The notes: generated by a model not told the origin, from the sequence alone. A stretch of 20,706 nt of DNA from BRH-c25 sp029553855 (GCA_035375865.1 DAOSQO010000021.1:1-20706); one strand, 5' to 3'; counted from the first letter of the stretch, positions 6,889-15,298 are shown. Made by a program: numbers and translations.

Positions 6889-7043
6889 CAAACGCACAGG
6901 TATCCGGTAATCTGATGTACGCTGCCGCCCTGCAGCAGCTCACACGTCTTGCGGCCGCCAAGAACATGACAGATCAGGAAATTGAAAGGATTAAAAAAGA
7001 CTTGGAACGCAGGCTGCGACCCACCATCATCGCACTATGCTGA
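6885..7043 (+). CDS. Small helical protein overlapping mazF, SHOCT-like
   Basis: This 52-residue frame begins at an ATG overlapping the mazF stop (ATGA) and has GGGAGGG 8 bases upstream, so translation is probably coupled. The N-terminus (MTNAQVSGNLMYAAALQQL) and the motif MTDQEIERIKKDLERRL resemble short SHOCT-like proteins often found beside element recombinases. This resemblance is from memory and is not verified. It lies 92 bases before the first recombinase. It might be a non-canonical antitoxin for the MazF-like protein or a recombinase accessory factor; neither is shown. Confidence 0.7.
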   Translation: MTNAQVSGNLMYAAALQQLTRLAAAKNMTDQEIERIKKDLERRLRPTIIALC

Positions 7044-7135
7044 GTCGCGGAATTGTTTTCTGAATATTATCAACGATTCGGTAGCTATATGCCGGGAGGT
7101 GTGGTAGTGTATGTCGTTGAAAGGAGGGAAAAAAG

Positions 7136-8716
7136 ATGTATCAACCCAATTCAACATCGGCGGAAGCGCCTAAAATCACATTGATACAGGCGCGAAAGCC
7201 GGAAACGGCAAAGCTCCGTGTGGCGGCATATGCCCGTGTGAGCAGTGATTCGGAGGATCAGCAGAACTCCTACATCGCACAGGTGGATTATTACACCCGG
7301 CATATCGCCGCACAGGAGAGCTGGGAACTGGCGGACATTTATGCCGACGAGGGCATCTCCGGCCTTGTGGCAAGCAAGCGGGATGAATTCAACCGGATGA
7401 TTCAGGATTGCCGGGACGGAAAGATCGACCGCGTCCTCGTCAAATCCATATCCCGTTTCGCGAGAAACACCAAGGAATATATCCAGTATGTGCGGGAGCT
7501 TTTACGGCTGGGCATCTCCATCCACTTTGAAAAGGAGAACATCGACACCGGAAAAATGACGTCTGAGCAGATTGCCACCATCTACGGCGCTTTTTCACAG
7601 ATGGAGTCACAGAACCACTCAAACAATATGCGCATCAGCGTCCGCATCCGTATGGAAAAGGGCGATTACCTATCGCCGTCCGAGCCTTACGGCTACAGGC
7701 TGGAGGGGCGCACCCTAATGATTATTCCCGAACAGGCCGAGGTGGTGCGCCGCATTTATGCCGCTTATCTCAGCGGTCAGGGAAAGGATGACATCGCAGA
7801 CGAGCTGAACAAAGCAGGCGTCCCCCGCACCAAAGGGCGAACCGTCTGGCACCCAAGTACGGTGGCGTACATCCTCACCAACATCGCCTACACCGGAGAT
7901 ATGATCTGGCAAAAGAGCTTTGCCACCAACGAAATCCCGTTCCGGCAGGTGCGCAACAAGGGTGAGAAACCGAAATACTTTGTAGAGAACTGCCATGAGG
8001 CGATTATTTCCAAGGAGGACTTTCAGCGGGTGCAGGCACTGATGGATAGCCGACGGAGGCAGACAAACGGAACGGTTTCCTCCGCACTGCTGGCAAAGAA
8101 AATCCGCTGTGAAGGCTGCGGTACTCTGTTCCGCAGAAAAATCGTCAATGAAAAGGTCTACTGGACTTGCCGGAGGCATGACCGTGATAAAGACCTTTGC
8201 CCCACCTCACAGATACCGGAGGAACAGATTGTCACGGCAATCCTCCGCATGTACCACAAGCTGAAACGGCATCGTGCGCAAATCCTGTCCCCGGTCTTAA
8301 CCCAGCTGACCGAGCTTCGGGAAAAGGAGCTTCGCTCCAACCGCAGAATCAATGATATCGACAAAGAAATCGCCCAGCTCACCGAGCAGAATCTCGTTCT
8401 TGTTCGACTCAAGTCGAAAGGATACGTAGATTCTGCTCTTTATTTATCCCAAACCGGCGAAATTGACTTTAAGCTTCGGGAGCTGCGCCGTCAACGCCGC
8501 CGTATTATGGAGGCCAACGGCGAGGACAGTCAGATCAAAGCGACCCAAGCCATGCTGGATTATCTGGAGGACAGTCCCGAATATTTAGAGGCACTCACGG
8601 AGGAAGTGTTTGAAACGCTGGTGGAGAGCGTCTTCATCTCTTCGGAAACCGAGATGAATCTCAATCTCTACAACGGTCTGATGCTGAAAGAAACCATGGA
8701 AAGGACGGTGCGGTAA
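7136..8716 (+). CDS. Large serine recombinase 1
   Basis: The protein has 526 residues. The resolvase-type catalytic domain spans about 28-170, with the nucleophile motif YARVSS (Ser36), DEGISG at 71-76 and SRFARN at 106-111. The recombinase DNA-binding domain follows (about 184-300). A zinc ribbon is formed by C325, C328, C345 and C355, then a coiled coil at about 380-460 and a beta-rich end. This is the full layout of integrases/transposases of the TnpX/phage type, which cut both strands through a phosphoserine link. AAAGGAGGG precedes the ATG. The next recombinase gene begins one base after its stop. G+C and codon use are far from those of the housekeeping genes to the right. Confidence 0.95.
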   Translation: MYQPNSTSAEAPKITLIQARKPETAKLRVAAYARVSSDSEDQQNSYIAQVDYYTRHIAAQESWELADIYADEGISGLVASKRDEFNRMIQDCRDGKIDRVLVKSISRFARNTKEYIQYVRELLRLGISIHFEKENIDTGKMTSEQIATIYGAFSQMESQNHSNNMRISVRIRMEKGDYLSPSEPYGYRLEGRTLMIIPEQAEVVRRIYAAYLSGQGKDDIADELNKAGVPRTKGRTVWHPSTVAYILTNIAYTGDMIWQKSFATNEIPFRQVRNKGEKPKYFVENCHEAIISKEDFQRVQALMDSRRRQTNGTVSSALLAKKIRCEGCGTLFRRKIVNEKVYWTCRRHDRDKDLCPTSQIPEEQIVTAILRMYHKLKRHRAQILSPVLTQLTELREKELRSNRRINDIDKEIAQLTEQNLVLVRLKSKGYVDSALYLSQTGEIDFKLRELRRQRRRIMEANGEDSQIKATQAMLDYLEDSPEYLEALTEEVFETLVESVFISSETEMNLNLYNGLMLKETMERTVR

Positions 8717-8717
8717 T

Positions 8718-9605
8718 ATGGCATGGCAGAGAAAAATCCCCTTCGGGTACACCATGAAAAAGGGAGAGATACAATGCAGCCCCACAGAATCGGCGGCGGT
8801 CAAAGAAATTTTCAGACTTTATGCGGACGGCATGGCCTACAGCAAAATTGCCGCTGAAATGATGCGCCGGGGGCTTCGTTACCACAGCCACACGGCTGAA
8901 TGGAACAAGCACATGGTTAAGCGCATCCTCGAAAACGAACGCTATCTTGGGGAAAAGGAATATCCCCCCATCCTTGAGCCGGAAGACTTTTTGCGTGCCC
9001 AGCTTGTCCGGGGAGAAAAGAATACCTATACACCCTGCCCGGATTACATCAGACCCATCCGTGAAAAGGCGGTCTGCGGCGTGTGCGGCGGCAGGATGCT
9101 CCGCGATACCAGAGCTGGGGGAAAGCCCCGCTGGTACTGCGAAAAGGAGGGCTGTACCAACCGCCGTTACATAGAGGACGAGGACATCCGCACAGCCCTA
9201 TCCGAAAGGCTGAATGTGCTGGCGCAGAACCCGAACCTCTTAGACTGGCTCCTGCCGCAGAATACAAATGAATCGACGCTGGAGGCGGTACGCATCCGAA
9301 ACGAGGTCATCCGGGAACTGAACAAAGCCGAGCCGGGTGCGGAATATACCAAAATGCTGATACTGGCCTGTGCCGCCGAGCAATACAGCGGACTGCCTGA
9401 TTCTATGCCTTATGATCAGATGCAGAGACTGAAGGAAAAAATCCTCACACAATCTATCAATGAGGAACTTCTCAGAGAGCTTTTCACAACCGCAGTGCAG
9501 GAAATCCAATTTACCGCCCACGGCGGTCTCCGCTTGCGGCTCATCAACGGAAAATCCCTTGAAGCAGATGGAAAGGAGGATGCAAAGTGCCCGAAAGCGC
9601 AGTGA
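8718..9605 (+). CDS. Recombinase-like protein lacking the catalytic domain
   Basis: The protein has 295 residues. It starts directly at the recombinase DNA-binding domain (PFGYTMKKGEIQ, then EIFRLYADGMAYSKIAAEM) and continues into a zinc ribbon with C120, C123, C141 and C146 and a helical C-terminus. The resolvase domain with its serine is absent. There is no upstream frame for it: the preceding recombinase ends normally one base before the start. The gene therefore looks designed this way rather than broken. It probably binds att DNA or forms mixed complexes with the two flanking active recombinases. The 3' end overlaps the next recombinase start by 19 bases. Confidence 0.9.
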   Translation: MAWQRKIPFGYTMKKGEIQCSPTESAAVKEIFRLYADGMAYSKIAAEMMRRGLRYHSHTAEWNKHMVKRILENERYLGEKEYPPILEPEDFLRAQLVRGEKNTYTPCPDYIRPIREKAVCGVCGGRMLRDTRAGGKPRWYCEKEGCTNRRYIEDEDIRTALSERLNVLAQNPNLLDWLLPQNTNESTLEAVRIRNEVIRELNKAEPGAEYTKMLILACAAEQYSGLPDSMPYDQMQRLKEKILTQSINEELLRELFTTAVQEIQFTAHGGLRLRLINGKSLEADGKEDAKCPKAQ

Positions 9606-11206
9606 GAAAAGTCACGGTGATTCCCGCAGATCCCAAGCACAACCAGAAAGATATCCGCAAACAGCGCCTGCGGGTAGCGCCCTACTGCCGCGTTTCCACC
9701 AACTCCGAGGAACAGCTTGACAGCTATCAGGCACAGATTGAATATTACACCGAAAAAATCGCCGCCCAGCAAGAGTGGACCATGGTGGATATGTTCGCGG
9801 ACGAGGGCAAAACCGCAACCTCTACCAAAAAGCGCAAGGATTTCCTGCGGATGATCAAAGCCTGCGAAAAGGGCAAGGTGGATCTGATTATCACCAAATC
9901 GGTGTCCCGGTTCTGCCGGAATACACTGGACGGTCTGGATTATGTCCGCAGGCTTAAGCGGATGGGCGTGGGTGTTTTCTTTGAAAAGGAAAATGTCAAC
10001 ACCCTCTACATGGACAATGAGATGATCCTAACCTTTATGATGAGCCAGGCACAGGCCGAGAGCGAATCCATGAGCGGCAACATCCGCTGGGGACACCGCA
10101 AGAATTTCAAGGATGGCAAGGTTTACTTCCACTATGCCGGATTTTTAGGCTATCGCAGAGGCGAGAACGATCTGCCTGAAATCGACCCGGAGGAAGCGGA
10201 AATCGTCCGCAGGATTTTTTCACGGTATCTGATTGGGCACAGCGTAGCCAAAATCATCGCAGACCTTGAGGCGGACGGCATCAAAACGGCGCGGGGGCAT
10301 AAAAAGTGGAATGACGGCGTGATACGGGGGATGCTTCGAAACGAAAAATACATGGGGGACGCTCTGCTCCAGAAAACCTACATCGCAGACCTTTTCACCC
10401 GCCAGACCAAGAAAAACACCGGTGAGCTCCCCCAATACTACGTGGAGAACAGTCATCCCGCCATCATCGACCGGCTGACCTTTCAGCGGGTGCAGGAGGA
10501 AATGGCACGGCGATCCAGCCTGAAAAAAGTCAGTACAGCCGCCAAAACCGAGCTTGCCAAATACAGCGGCAAATATGTGCTGACCGAGCTGTTATCCTGC
10601 GGGAACTGCGGCAGCCCTTACCGCAGGGTGACATGGACCAGACCGGAGGGTAAAAAAATTGTCTGGCGGTGTATCAACCGTCTGGAGAACGGCAAAAAGT
10701 TCTGCAAGGATGCCCCTACGCTGGAGGAAAGCCGGATTCACACTGCGGTGGTCAGTGCCATGAACGAAATGTTCAGCCAAAAGACCTTGAAAGCGATTCT
10801 GCAGGACAGCATCCGAACAGCCCTTTTGCCGGAGAACGGCGAAACCAGCCTCGCAGCCATCGACAGCAGGCTGTCCCAACTGCGGGAACAGCAGTACAGG
10901 CTTCTCCAGCTTGCTGCCGCCGTGGGAGCGGATTCCACCCAATACGATGAGGAACTGAAAAAGGTCAGTATGGAATTCTCCGCACTGGTGGCCAAACGGA
11001 GCGAGCTGGAGAAAAATCGGCAGGATACCGAACAGGCGGATGAACGGGCGGAGCAGCTGGCCGCCGAGTTGGAAGCAGTGGACACCGGCATCGCCACCTT
11101 TGACGAGGTCACGGTGCGGCAGTTGATCAGTGCCATCACGGTACTCAGCGAAGAAAAACTGCTCATCCGTTTCAAGGACGGAACGGAGATTGAGCAGATT
11201 ATATAA
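9587..11206 (+). CDS. Large serine recombinase 2
   Basis: The protein has 539 residues. The catalytic domain includes YCRVST (Ser37), DEGKTATS at 72-79 and SRFCRN at 107-112. The DNA-binding recombinase domain runs from about 180 to 305. A zinc ribbon starts at CGNCG, with later cysteines in WRCIN and KFCKD. The coiled coil contains LSQLREQQYRLLQL, and the beta-rich end is IRFKDGTEIEQII. The GTG start at 9587 has AAAGGAGG 7 bases upstream, inside the previous gene. It is a distant paralogue of the recombinase at 7136 rather than a recent copy, so the two active enzymes probably have different roles or sites. A strong terminator follows directly. Confidence 0.95.
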   Translation: MPESAVRKVTVIPADPKHNQKDIRKQRLRVAPYCRVSTNSEEQLDSYQAQIEYYTEKIAAQQEWTMVDMFADEGKTATSTKKRKDFLRMIKACEKGKVDLIITKSVSRFCRNTLDGLDYVRRLKRMGVGVFFEKENVNTLYMDNEMILTFMMSQAQAESESMSGNIRWGHRKNFKDGKVYFHYAGFLGYRRGENDLPEIDPEEAEIVRRIFSRYLIGHSVAKIIADLEADGIKTARGHKKWNDGVIRGMLRNEKYMGDALLQKTYIADLFTRQTKKNTGELPQYYVENSHPAIIDRLTFQRVQEEMARRSSLKKVSTAAKTELAKYSGKYVLTELLSCGNCGSPYRRVTWTRPEGKKIVWRCINRLENGKKFCKDAPTLEESRIHTAVVSAMNEMFSQKTLKAILQDSIRTALLPENGETSLAAIDSRLSQLREQQYRLLQLAAAVGADSTQYDEELKKVSMEFSALVAKRSELEKNRQDTEQADERAEQLAAELEAVDTGIATFDEVTVRQLISAITVLSEEKLLIRFKDGTEIEQII

Positions 11207-11216
11207 GGGCAACGGC

Positions 11217-11251
11217 AATCAGGTGCGGGGAAATATCCCGCGCCTGATTTT
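11217..11251 (+). terminator. Rho-independent terminator after the recombinase genes
   Basis: AATCAGGTGCGGG (11217-11229) pairs with CCCGCGCCTGATT (11237-11249) with one G-U pair over a 7-base loop, followed by a short T run. It lies 10 bases after the last recombinase stop. Confidence 0.85.
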
Positions 11252-11298
11252 CTATATTGCATGGAACTGGCAGAAAATTTGAATCAGGAGGAATGAAA

Positions 11299-11580
11299 AT
11301 GTTTTTTGATTACCAAAAAGCACAGCGGATGAAGGAGCGGTATCCCAGCGGAACCCGTATCCGCCTGAACAGCATGGAGGACCCATACGCCCCCATTGCG
11401 CCGGGTACGGAAGGGACGGTAAATTTTGTGGATGACATCGGCACGCTTCACTGCACCTTTGACAATGGACGCACCCTCGGTGTCGTTCCCGGCGAGGACG
11501 GCTTCTCAGTGCTTTCACGTCCGGCACCGTCTGAGCCGGAGGAAAGCCCCACTCAGCAGTTCGGCATGAGGATGGAATGA
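11299..11580 (+). CDS. DUF4314 family protein
   Basis: This 93-residue protein has a small beta-barrel-like domain: YPSGTRIRLNSM, then APIAPGTEGTVNFVDDIGTLHCTFDNGR, then LGVVPGEDGFSVL. This is the pattern of DUF4314, found mostly in conjugative elements of Firmicutes; molecular function unknown. The second of two nearby ATGs is chosen because AGGAGG lies 7 bases upstream, whereas the ATG at 11293 is too close to it. The stop overlaps the ATG of a possible longer start of the following gene. Confidence 0.8.
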   Translation: MFFDYQKAQRMKERYPSGTRIRLNSMEDPYAPIAPGTEGTVNFVDDIGTLHCTFDNGRTLGVVPGEDGFSVLSRPAPSEPEESPTQQFGMRME

Positions 11581-11594
11581 AAGGAGGCCATACC

Positions 11595-11966
11595 GTGAAA
11601 CGGATTACGACAGATGAGCTTCGCACCATGACAGACCGTGAAGGATTGATTCTTCAAGGCTGCGGCGGGGAGCTTTCAGAATGGGTAAATGGTATTAACG
11701 AGCTGCTGACACAGGAAGGTATCCTGCAAAACGGCGATACCTTCAAGGAGGTTTTCGCTTTTGAGCATGACGGCTGCACCAATCTGCTGTTTTCCATGGA
11801 AAATGTGGATTTGCATATGGGAAAGCTCGCCATATGGCGTTTGCAGTCACACAGTGCCTTCGGCGGCACTTGGCTGAGTGATTATCTTCCCAACCGGCTG
11901 GGCGTTCATATGGATGAAGCAACTGCACAACAAGACGGCGGCCTTGAAATGAAACAAAGCTACTAA
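11595..11966 (+). CDS. Hypothetical element protein
   Basis: A GTG at 11595 follows AAAGGAGGCCATACC, giving 123 residues. An ATG at 11577 overlaps the ribosome site itself and is less likely. The sequence is soluble and mixed, with GLILQGCGGELSEWVNGINELLT, then a stretch ending AFEHDGCTNLLFSM and AIWRLQSHSAFGGTWLSDYL. I recognise no domain. Proteins of this size commonly follow DUF4314 genes in mobile elements (from memory), so it is probably an element accessory protein translated with its neighbour. Function unknown. Confidence 0.75.
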   Translation: MKRITTDELRTMTDREGLILQGCGGELSEWVNGINELLTQEGILQNGDTFKEVFAFEHDGCTNLLFSMENVDLHMGKLAIWRLQSHSAFGGTWLSDYLPNRLGVHMDEATAQQDGGLEMKQSY

Positions 11967-12020
11967 CAATTCCAAGCATTTCACCGGTGGAGCTTGCTCT
12001 GCCGGGTACATAAAAAAACA

Positions 12021-12035
12021 GGCTCCCACGGAGCC
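12021..12035. other. Short perfect hairpin upstream of the DUF1016-type gene
   Basis: GGCTCC and GGAGCC form a 6-bp stem with a 3-base loop, preceded on the plus strand by seven A. Read on the minus strand it is a small terminator (stem then T run). On the plus strand it sits just before the ribosome site of the next gene. Confidence 0.45.
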
Positions 12036-12050
12036 GGAAAGGAGAAGTCT

Positions 12051-12917
12051 ATGAAAGCATTGAAAAAGAACAGCGCCCTGTATCTGGAACAGGTTGCCTC
12101 TGCGGTAGCTGAATGCTATGAAAAAGACGAGAAGCCCTGCAATCGGGCACTGCTGGAGCTTTATACACGGATCGGTCAATGTATCTGCCGTCAGGGAGAA
12201 AAAGCATTTATCCCACATTTGGCTGAAATGCTCGCCAACCGGTTTCCATCGCTGAAAGGCTTCTCTCTTCGTAATCTCCGCAGGATGCGTGATTTTTACC
12301 GCACTTATGAAAACAACCCGGTTCTTATGGAAAGGGCACAGTCCCTTGGCTGGACACAAAATGCCGTGATACTGGAGTGTTGTGAAACCGATGAGCAGCG
12401 TTCATTTTATATTGACCTTGCGGCGGAACGGAACCTTTCCAAGCTGGCGCTCATGAAAGCCATTCAGGAGGGTGCCTTTGCCGATGCCCTCTATACAGAA
12501 AACTGCTCTGAAGGAATGGAACCCAGCTTCGCCCCTGTAAACGATAGCTGTCCCGATGAAGCAGTAGACACCACCGCAATCGCTGAAACGGCGTGTGGGC
12601 CGTTTGCGACAGCGTGTGAGCCTCCCCGCCAAGGGAATGCTCTGCTCCAAAGCAATGACAGCGGCTACAGTGAAATCATCGCAACGATTCCGACCGGCAG
12701 AAGAATGAAAAATATGCGAAAACATTCTTTTTTATGCTGGCGGGATTATCCGTTTCTTGAACGTTCTGTTTCGTCGAAAACATTGGCGCAGAAACAAATC
12801 ATCTATTTGAAGCCACCGCCCGATATGGTTCAACCGAAGAAGTTCCCGCCGCCTTTCAGCAGAAAGCAGGACAGGAATTATCAATGGCAAGTACACCAAG
12901 CGCAAACAGTCGCATAA
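12051..12917 (+). CDS. DUF1016 N-terminal-domain protein, C-terminus probably altered
   Basis: This frame has 288 residues from an ATG behind AAAGGAGAAG. Residues 1 to about 145 match the DUF1016/YhcG N-terminal helical domain: YTRIGQCICRQGEKAFIPHLAEML, RNLRRMRDFYRTY, LGWTQNAVIL and ALMKAIQEG. The PDDEXK nuclease domain that follows in full-length YhcG proteins is missing. From about residue 215 the frame turns basic and proline-rich (PPPDMVQPKKFPPPF) and looks unlike a folded protein. Another frame over the same bases reads more naturally (a hydrophobic FFFMLAGLSVS, a stop, then an acidic, helical-looking tail). A frameshift or junction inside the 3' third is likely. Confidence 0.6.
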   Translation: MKALKKNSALYLEQVASAVAECYEKDEKPCNRALLELYTRIGQCICRQGEKAFIPHLAEMLANRFPSLKGFSLRNLRRMRDFYRTYENNPVLMERAQSLGWTQNAVILECCETDEQRSFYIDLAAERNLSKLALMKAIQEGAFADALYTENCSEGMEPSFAPVNDSCPDEAVDTTAIAETACGPFATACEPPRQGNALLQSNDSGYSEIIATIPTGRRMKNMRKHSFLCWRDYPFLERSVSSKTLAQKQIIYLKPPPDMVQPKKFPPPFSRKQDRNYQWQVHQAQTVA

Positions 12918-12992
12918 ATATTTGAACACGACCATGAAAAGCTTGAGGATTTATGGTATCATAAAATTGGTAAGTGGTTGCGGAGAATCTGA
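12918..12992 (+). pseudogene. Possible gene remnant at the element edge
   Basis: Directly after the stop at 12917, and in the same frame, 24 codons read like a natural protein end (FEHDHEKLEDLWYHKIGKW followed by LRRI and a stop). There is no start codon or ribosome site. It may be the 3' end of a gene cut by insertion or deletion at the element boundary. Short length makes this weak. Confidence 0.25.
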
Positions 12993-13063
12993 TTTATTTT
13001 GAGGACTTGGCGCTCTCTTTGGGGAAAGATAAGAAATCTTTTTTCCATGGTGTCCACATATAT

Positions 13064-14152
13064 TCACGGATTATTAATATCTGTATCAAAATCTATAACC
13101 AGAGTATAAAATTTAATATAGCAATATATAAACTCCTTTTTATATTGCCTTTCACGAAGAAGCCTTTTAAGCTTCTTTTTATATTTATCCTCACTCCACT
13201 TTTTTTTCTTTACATATCGCTTTTTGCCAAGTTTCCAGAATTTATGCGGAAAAACAAGCATTGCCAGCAGTATCTCATACTCTTCTCTGGACATTGGTCT
13301 CAGTCTGCAATAACTTTCAATCATTTTTCGGCATAAATCAAAGTCCCATTTGAATTTCTTCTTGGATAATATTCTTCTGATAAGCTTACCTAAATCGCTC
13401 ATAGGCATATCAAATTGACAGGACTCCAGATCAACTACATAAAGCTTATTATTTTTATCAATGAGAATGTTCTGATAATAATAACTGTCATGACATATAT
13501 AACCTTCACTTATATAATGTTCACAAGTCTCTTTGTATTTGCTCCGGCTAAGGATCTCCATGGCATATTCAGCTTCATTGAGAAAATAATCAATAGCCTC
13601 TCTGTATGCATAGTCGAATTCGGCTTTAATCTTAAGTTTGTCGATACATACGGCATACTTTTCCAATTCGTTACGACACTTTGCAAAAGCCATAGGCCAT
13701 TTTTTTGTATGCAGTTTTATCTTAATGCGCTCAGATGCTTCAAATCCTTTTGCGTTGTTATGGAAATCAGCCAGCAGCTCCGTGTATCTGATTATTTCTT
13801 CTATAGTTGATAGACTGACTTCGCGTCCTTCAATCCAATATGTAATATAGAAAGCCGAGCCCTTATGTCTGATTATTGCTTTGCCCTCTTTTGCATAGTA
13901 AATTTCGGCAATATTATTCCAACTGTTTTCCTTAAGATGCTTCATTATATAATAACTCTTTTTTGCTTTTCCGTATCCGTGACTTACGCGTTTCAGGCAA
14001 AATACTCCTTTGTCAGTACAAAGCTTATATGCACTTCTAACTTTGCTTATTAATTTTACTTGGAAATCATAGTTGATTAATACTTCTGCAAGAATTGCCC
14101 TCTCGCTCCGGCTGATATCTGAGGCATATATGCTTTCCGGCATTTTTTCCAT
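13064..14152 (-). CDS. CotS-like spore-coat kinase homologue
   Basis: The protein has 362 residues with the aminoglycoside phosphotransferase/protein-kinase-like fold of the CotS family. The N-lobe includes CLKRV, with Lys54 as probable ATP ligand. The linker is FYITYWIEGRE at 101-111. The catalytic loop HDSYYYQN at 221-228 keeps the Asp and Asn, and VDLES at 240-244 has the metal-binding Asp. FDMPMSDLGKLIRR follows. CotS proteins sit in the spore coat of Bacillus and clostridia; the phosphorylated substrate is unknown. The ATG at 14152 has GGAG 8 bases upstream; a TTG at 14173 lies in front of that site. The C-terminal 60 residues are very rich in Lys and Arg. It converges on the element, so it is the first intact chromosomal gene. 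Confidence 0.85.
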   Translation of the reverse strand: MEKMPESIYASDISRSERAILAEVLINYDFQVKLISKVRSAYKLCTDKGVFCLKRVSHGYGKAKKSYYIMKHLKENSWNNIAEIYYAKEGKAIIRHKGSAFYITYWIEGREVSLSTIEEIIRYTELLADFHNNAKGFEASERIKIKLHTKKWPMAFAKCRNELEKYAVCIDKLKIKAEFDYAYREAIDYFLNEAEYAMEILSRSKYKETCEHYISEGYICHDSYYYQNILIDKNNKLYVVDLESCQFDMPMSDLGKLIRRILSKKKFKWDFDLCRKMIESYCRLRPMSREEYEILLAMLVFPHKFWKLGKKRYVKKKKWSEDKYKKKLKRLLRERQYKKEFIYCYIKFYTLVIDFDTDINNP

Positions 14153-14244
14153 TATATCCACTCCAATTAACAATATTTATACCAAATTCCGGTTAATATA
14201 TTATATTTTGGAGGGCAATGATATATAATAGAATATTAAATTAA

Positions 14245-14267
14245 AGGAGCTGTTGCGACACTCTCCT
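14245..14267 (-). terminator. Weak terminator after cheR
   Basis: On the minus strand AGGAG and CTCCT, with an inner TGT/ACA pairing, form a hairpin overlapping the cheR stop and followed by TTTAATTT. The stem is short and interrupted. Confidence 0.35.
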
Positions 14268-15048
14268 ATGCTTGTCCGCTTCTCTTATAAAAAAATGTTC
14301 TCAGGGGTGCCAGTTTATACCTCTGAGGAAGTATTATCTGTTCTGTGCTCCCTACAAATAGTACTCCGTTGTCATTCAGGGATTCCCTGAATTTGTTATG
14401 CATAGTTGCTTTTGCCTCTTCGGTAAAATAAATCATTACATTCCTGCACACAATAAGGTCACATTTTTCAGGGTATTTATCCTCTAATAGATTATGGTGC
14501 TCGAATTTAATACAGCTTTTTATCTTGTCACTGATTTTGTATTTTTCTCCCTCTTTGGTGAAGTAATTGGATATAAATTCTTTAGGAAGATTCTCAAGAC
14601 TTTTGGAAGAATATACCCCGGCCATTGCCTTTTCTATGGCACCATCGTCTATATCCGTAGCAAGTATTTTTAAACTGCTTATATCAACCAATCTGCTCAT
14701 CATCATAGCAAGAGAGTATGGTTCTTCTCCTGTAGAACATGCTGCGCTCCATATTTTCGGTATTCTGCCCGGTTTAATAATACCCGGCATTATTTCTTTT
14801 TCTAATATCTCCCACTGTGTGGGGTTTCTATAAAATTCAGACACATTTATGGTAAGATAATTGATAAATTCGTCATAAAGTTTTGGATTCTGTACCAATG
14901 CCCGAAAATAATTGTCGTAATCATCGTAATTATTTTTACGGATAAGTGAATCAATTCTTCTTTTCATTTGCCGTTCTTTATAGCATGAAAGATTAATTCC
15001 CGTGAGCTTCAATACCTTTACTTTAAATCCTTCATAATCAGTCAGCAT
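14266..15048 (-). CDS. cheR: CheR-type protein-glutamate O-methyltransferase
   Basis: The 260-residue protein has an N-terminal helical CheR domain (residues 1-75, with YKERQMKRRIDSLIRK and TINVSEFYR) and a SAM-dependent domain. Motifs are ACSTGEEPYS (103-112), ATDID (130-134), CRNVMIYF (201-208) and LFVGSTEQI near the end. These are the hallmarks of CheR, which methylates glutamates of chemoreceptors using SAM. The ATG at 15048 follows AAGGAG at about 8 bases. No other chemotaxis gene is adjacent, so it is an isolated cheR whose receptor cannot be named. The upstream region carries a minus-strand terminator at 15156-15188, so it probably has its own promoter. Confidence 0.93.
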   Translation of the reverse strand: MLTDYEGFKVKVLKLTGINLSCYKERQMKRRIDSLIRKNNYDDYDNYFRALVQNPKLYDEFINYLTINVSEFYRNPTQWEILEKEIMPGIIKPGRIPKIWSAACSTGEEPYSLAMMMSRLVDISSLKILATDIDDGAIEKAMAGVYSSKSLENLPKEFISNYFTKEGEKYKISDKIKSCIKFEHHNLLEDKYPEKCDLIVCRNVMIYFTEEAKATMHNKFRESLNDNGVLFVGSTEQIILPQRYKLAPLRTFFYKRSGQA

Positions 15049-15155
15049 CAAAACACTCCTTATTAAGCTATTATTTTAGTAACAAATATTGAAAAGTACT
15101 TAGATTTTATAATTCAGCTATTTTTATACAATTAATTCTATCATATTGCATAAAT

Positions 15156-15188
15156 AAAAAAAAGTCGTGATATTGTTACATATCACGA
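15156..15188 (-). terminator. Terminator upstream of cheR
   Basis: On the minus strand TCGTGATAT and ATATCACGA form a perfect 9-bp stem with a 6-base loop (15165-15188), followed by C and eight T. It is the second of two terminators between ispH-S1 and cheR. Confidence 0.75.
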
Positions 15189-15270
15189 TAATATAATGTA
15201 AAGGGGGTCTCAATGTATTTTGTGAGGTCAATATTATTGTTGACAAAACATAAATTATTATACATAAATA

Positions 15271-15295
15271 AAAAAAATCCCGGCTGCAACCGGGA
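15271..15295 (-). terminator. Terminator of the cmk-plsC-ispH operon
   Basis: On the minus strand TCCCGG and CCGGGA form a 6-bp stem with a 6-base loop (15278-15295), followed by a run of seven T. This is a classical rho-independent terminator. Confidence 0.8.
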
Positions 15296-15298
15296 GTA

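Larger units (their letters stand above)
1..12990. mobile_element. Integrative element with serine recombinases and defence cargo (one end only)
   Basis: Three serine recombinase genes, a sigma-like regulator, a MazF-like toxin, DUF4314 and DUF1016-type accessory genes and a methyltransferase/ABC-3C operon lie together. They abut ordinary housekeeping genes of clearly lower G+C and opposite orientation. This combination is typical of integrative elements of Firmicutes. No conjugation genes are visible, so whether it is conjugative cannot be told. The left end is outside the window. The right end is placed by the change in composition and by the last element-type reading frame, between about 12,700 and 13,060. 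No attachment-site repeat can be recognised with only one end present. Confidence 0.7.

Noticed and set aside
10592..11218. A 208-codon minus-strand frame
   Set aside because: Lies opposite a recombinase with recognisable motifs; long antisense frames are common in G+C-rich genes.
13025..13044. AAAGAT/ATCTTT hairpin with T run as terminator of the element genes
   Set aside because: The stem is only six weak pairs in AT-rich DNA; not strong enough to list.
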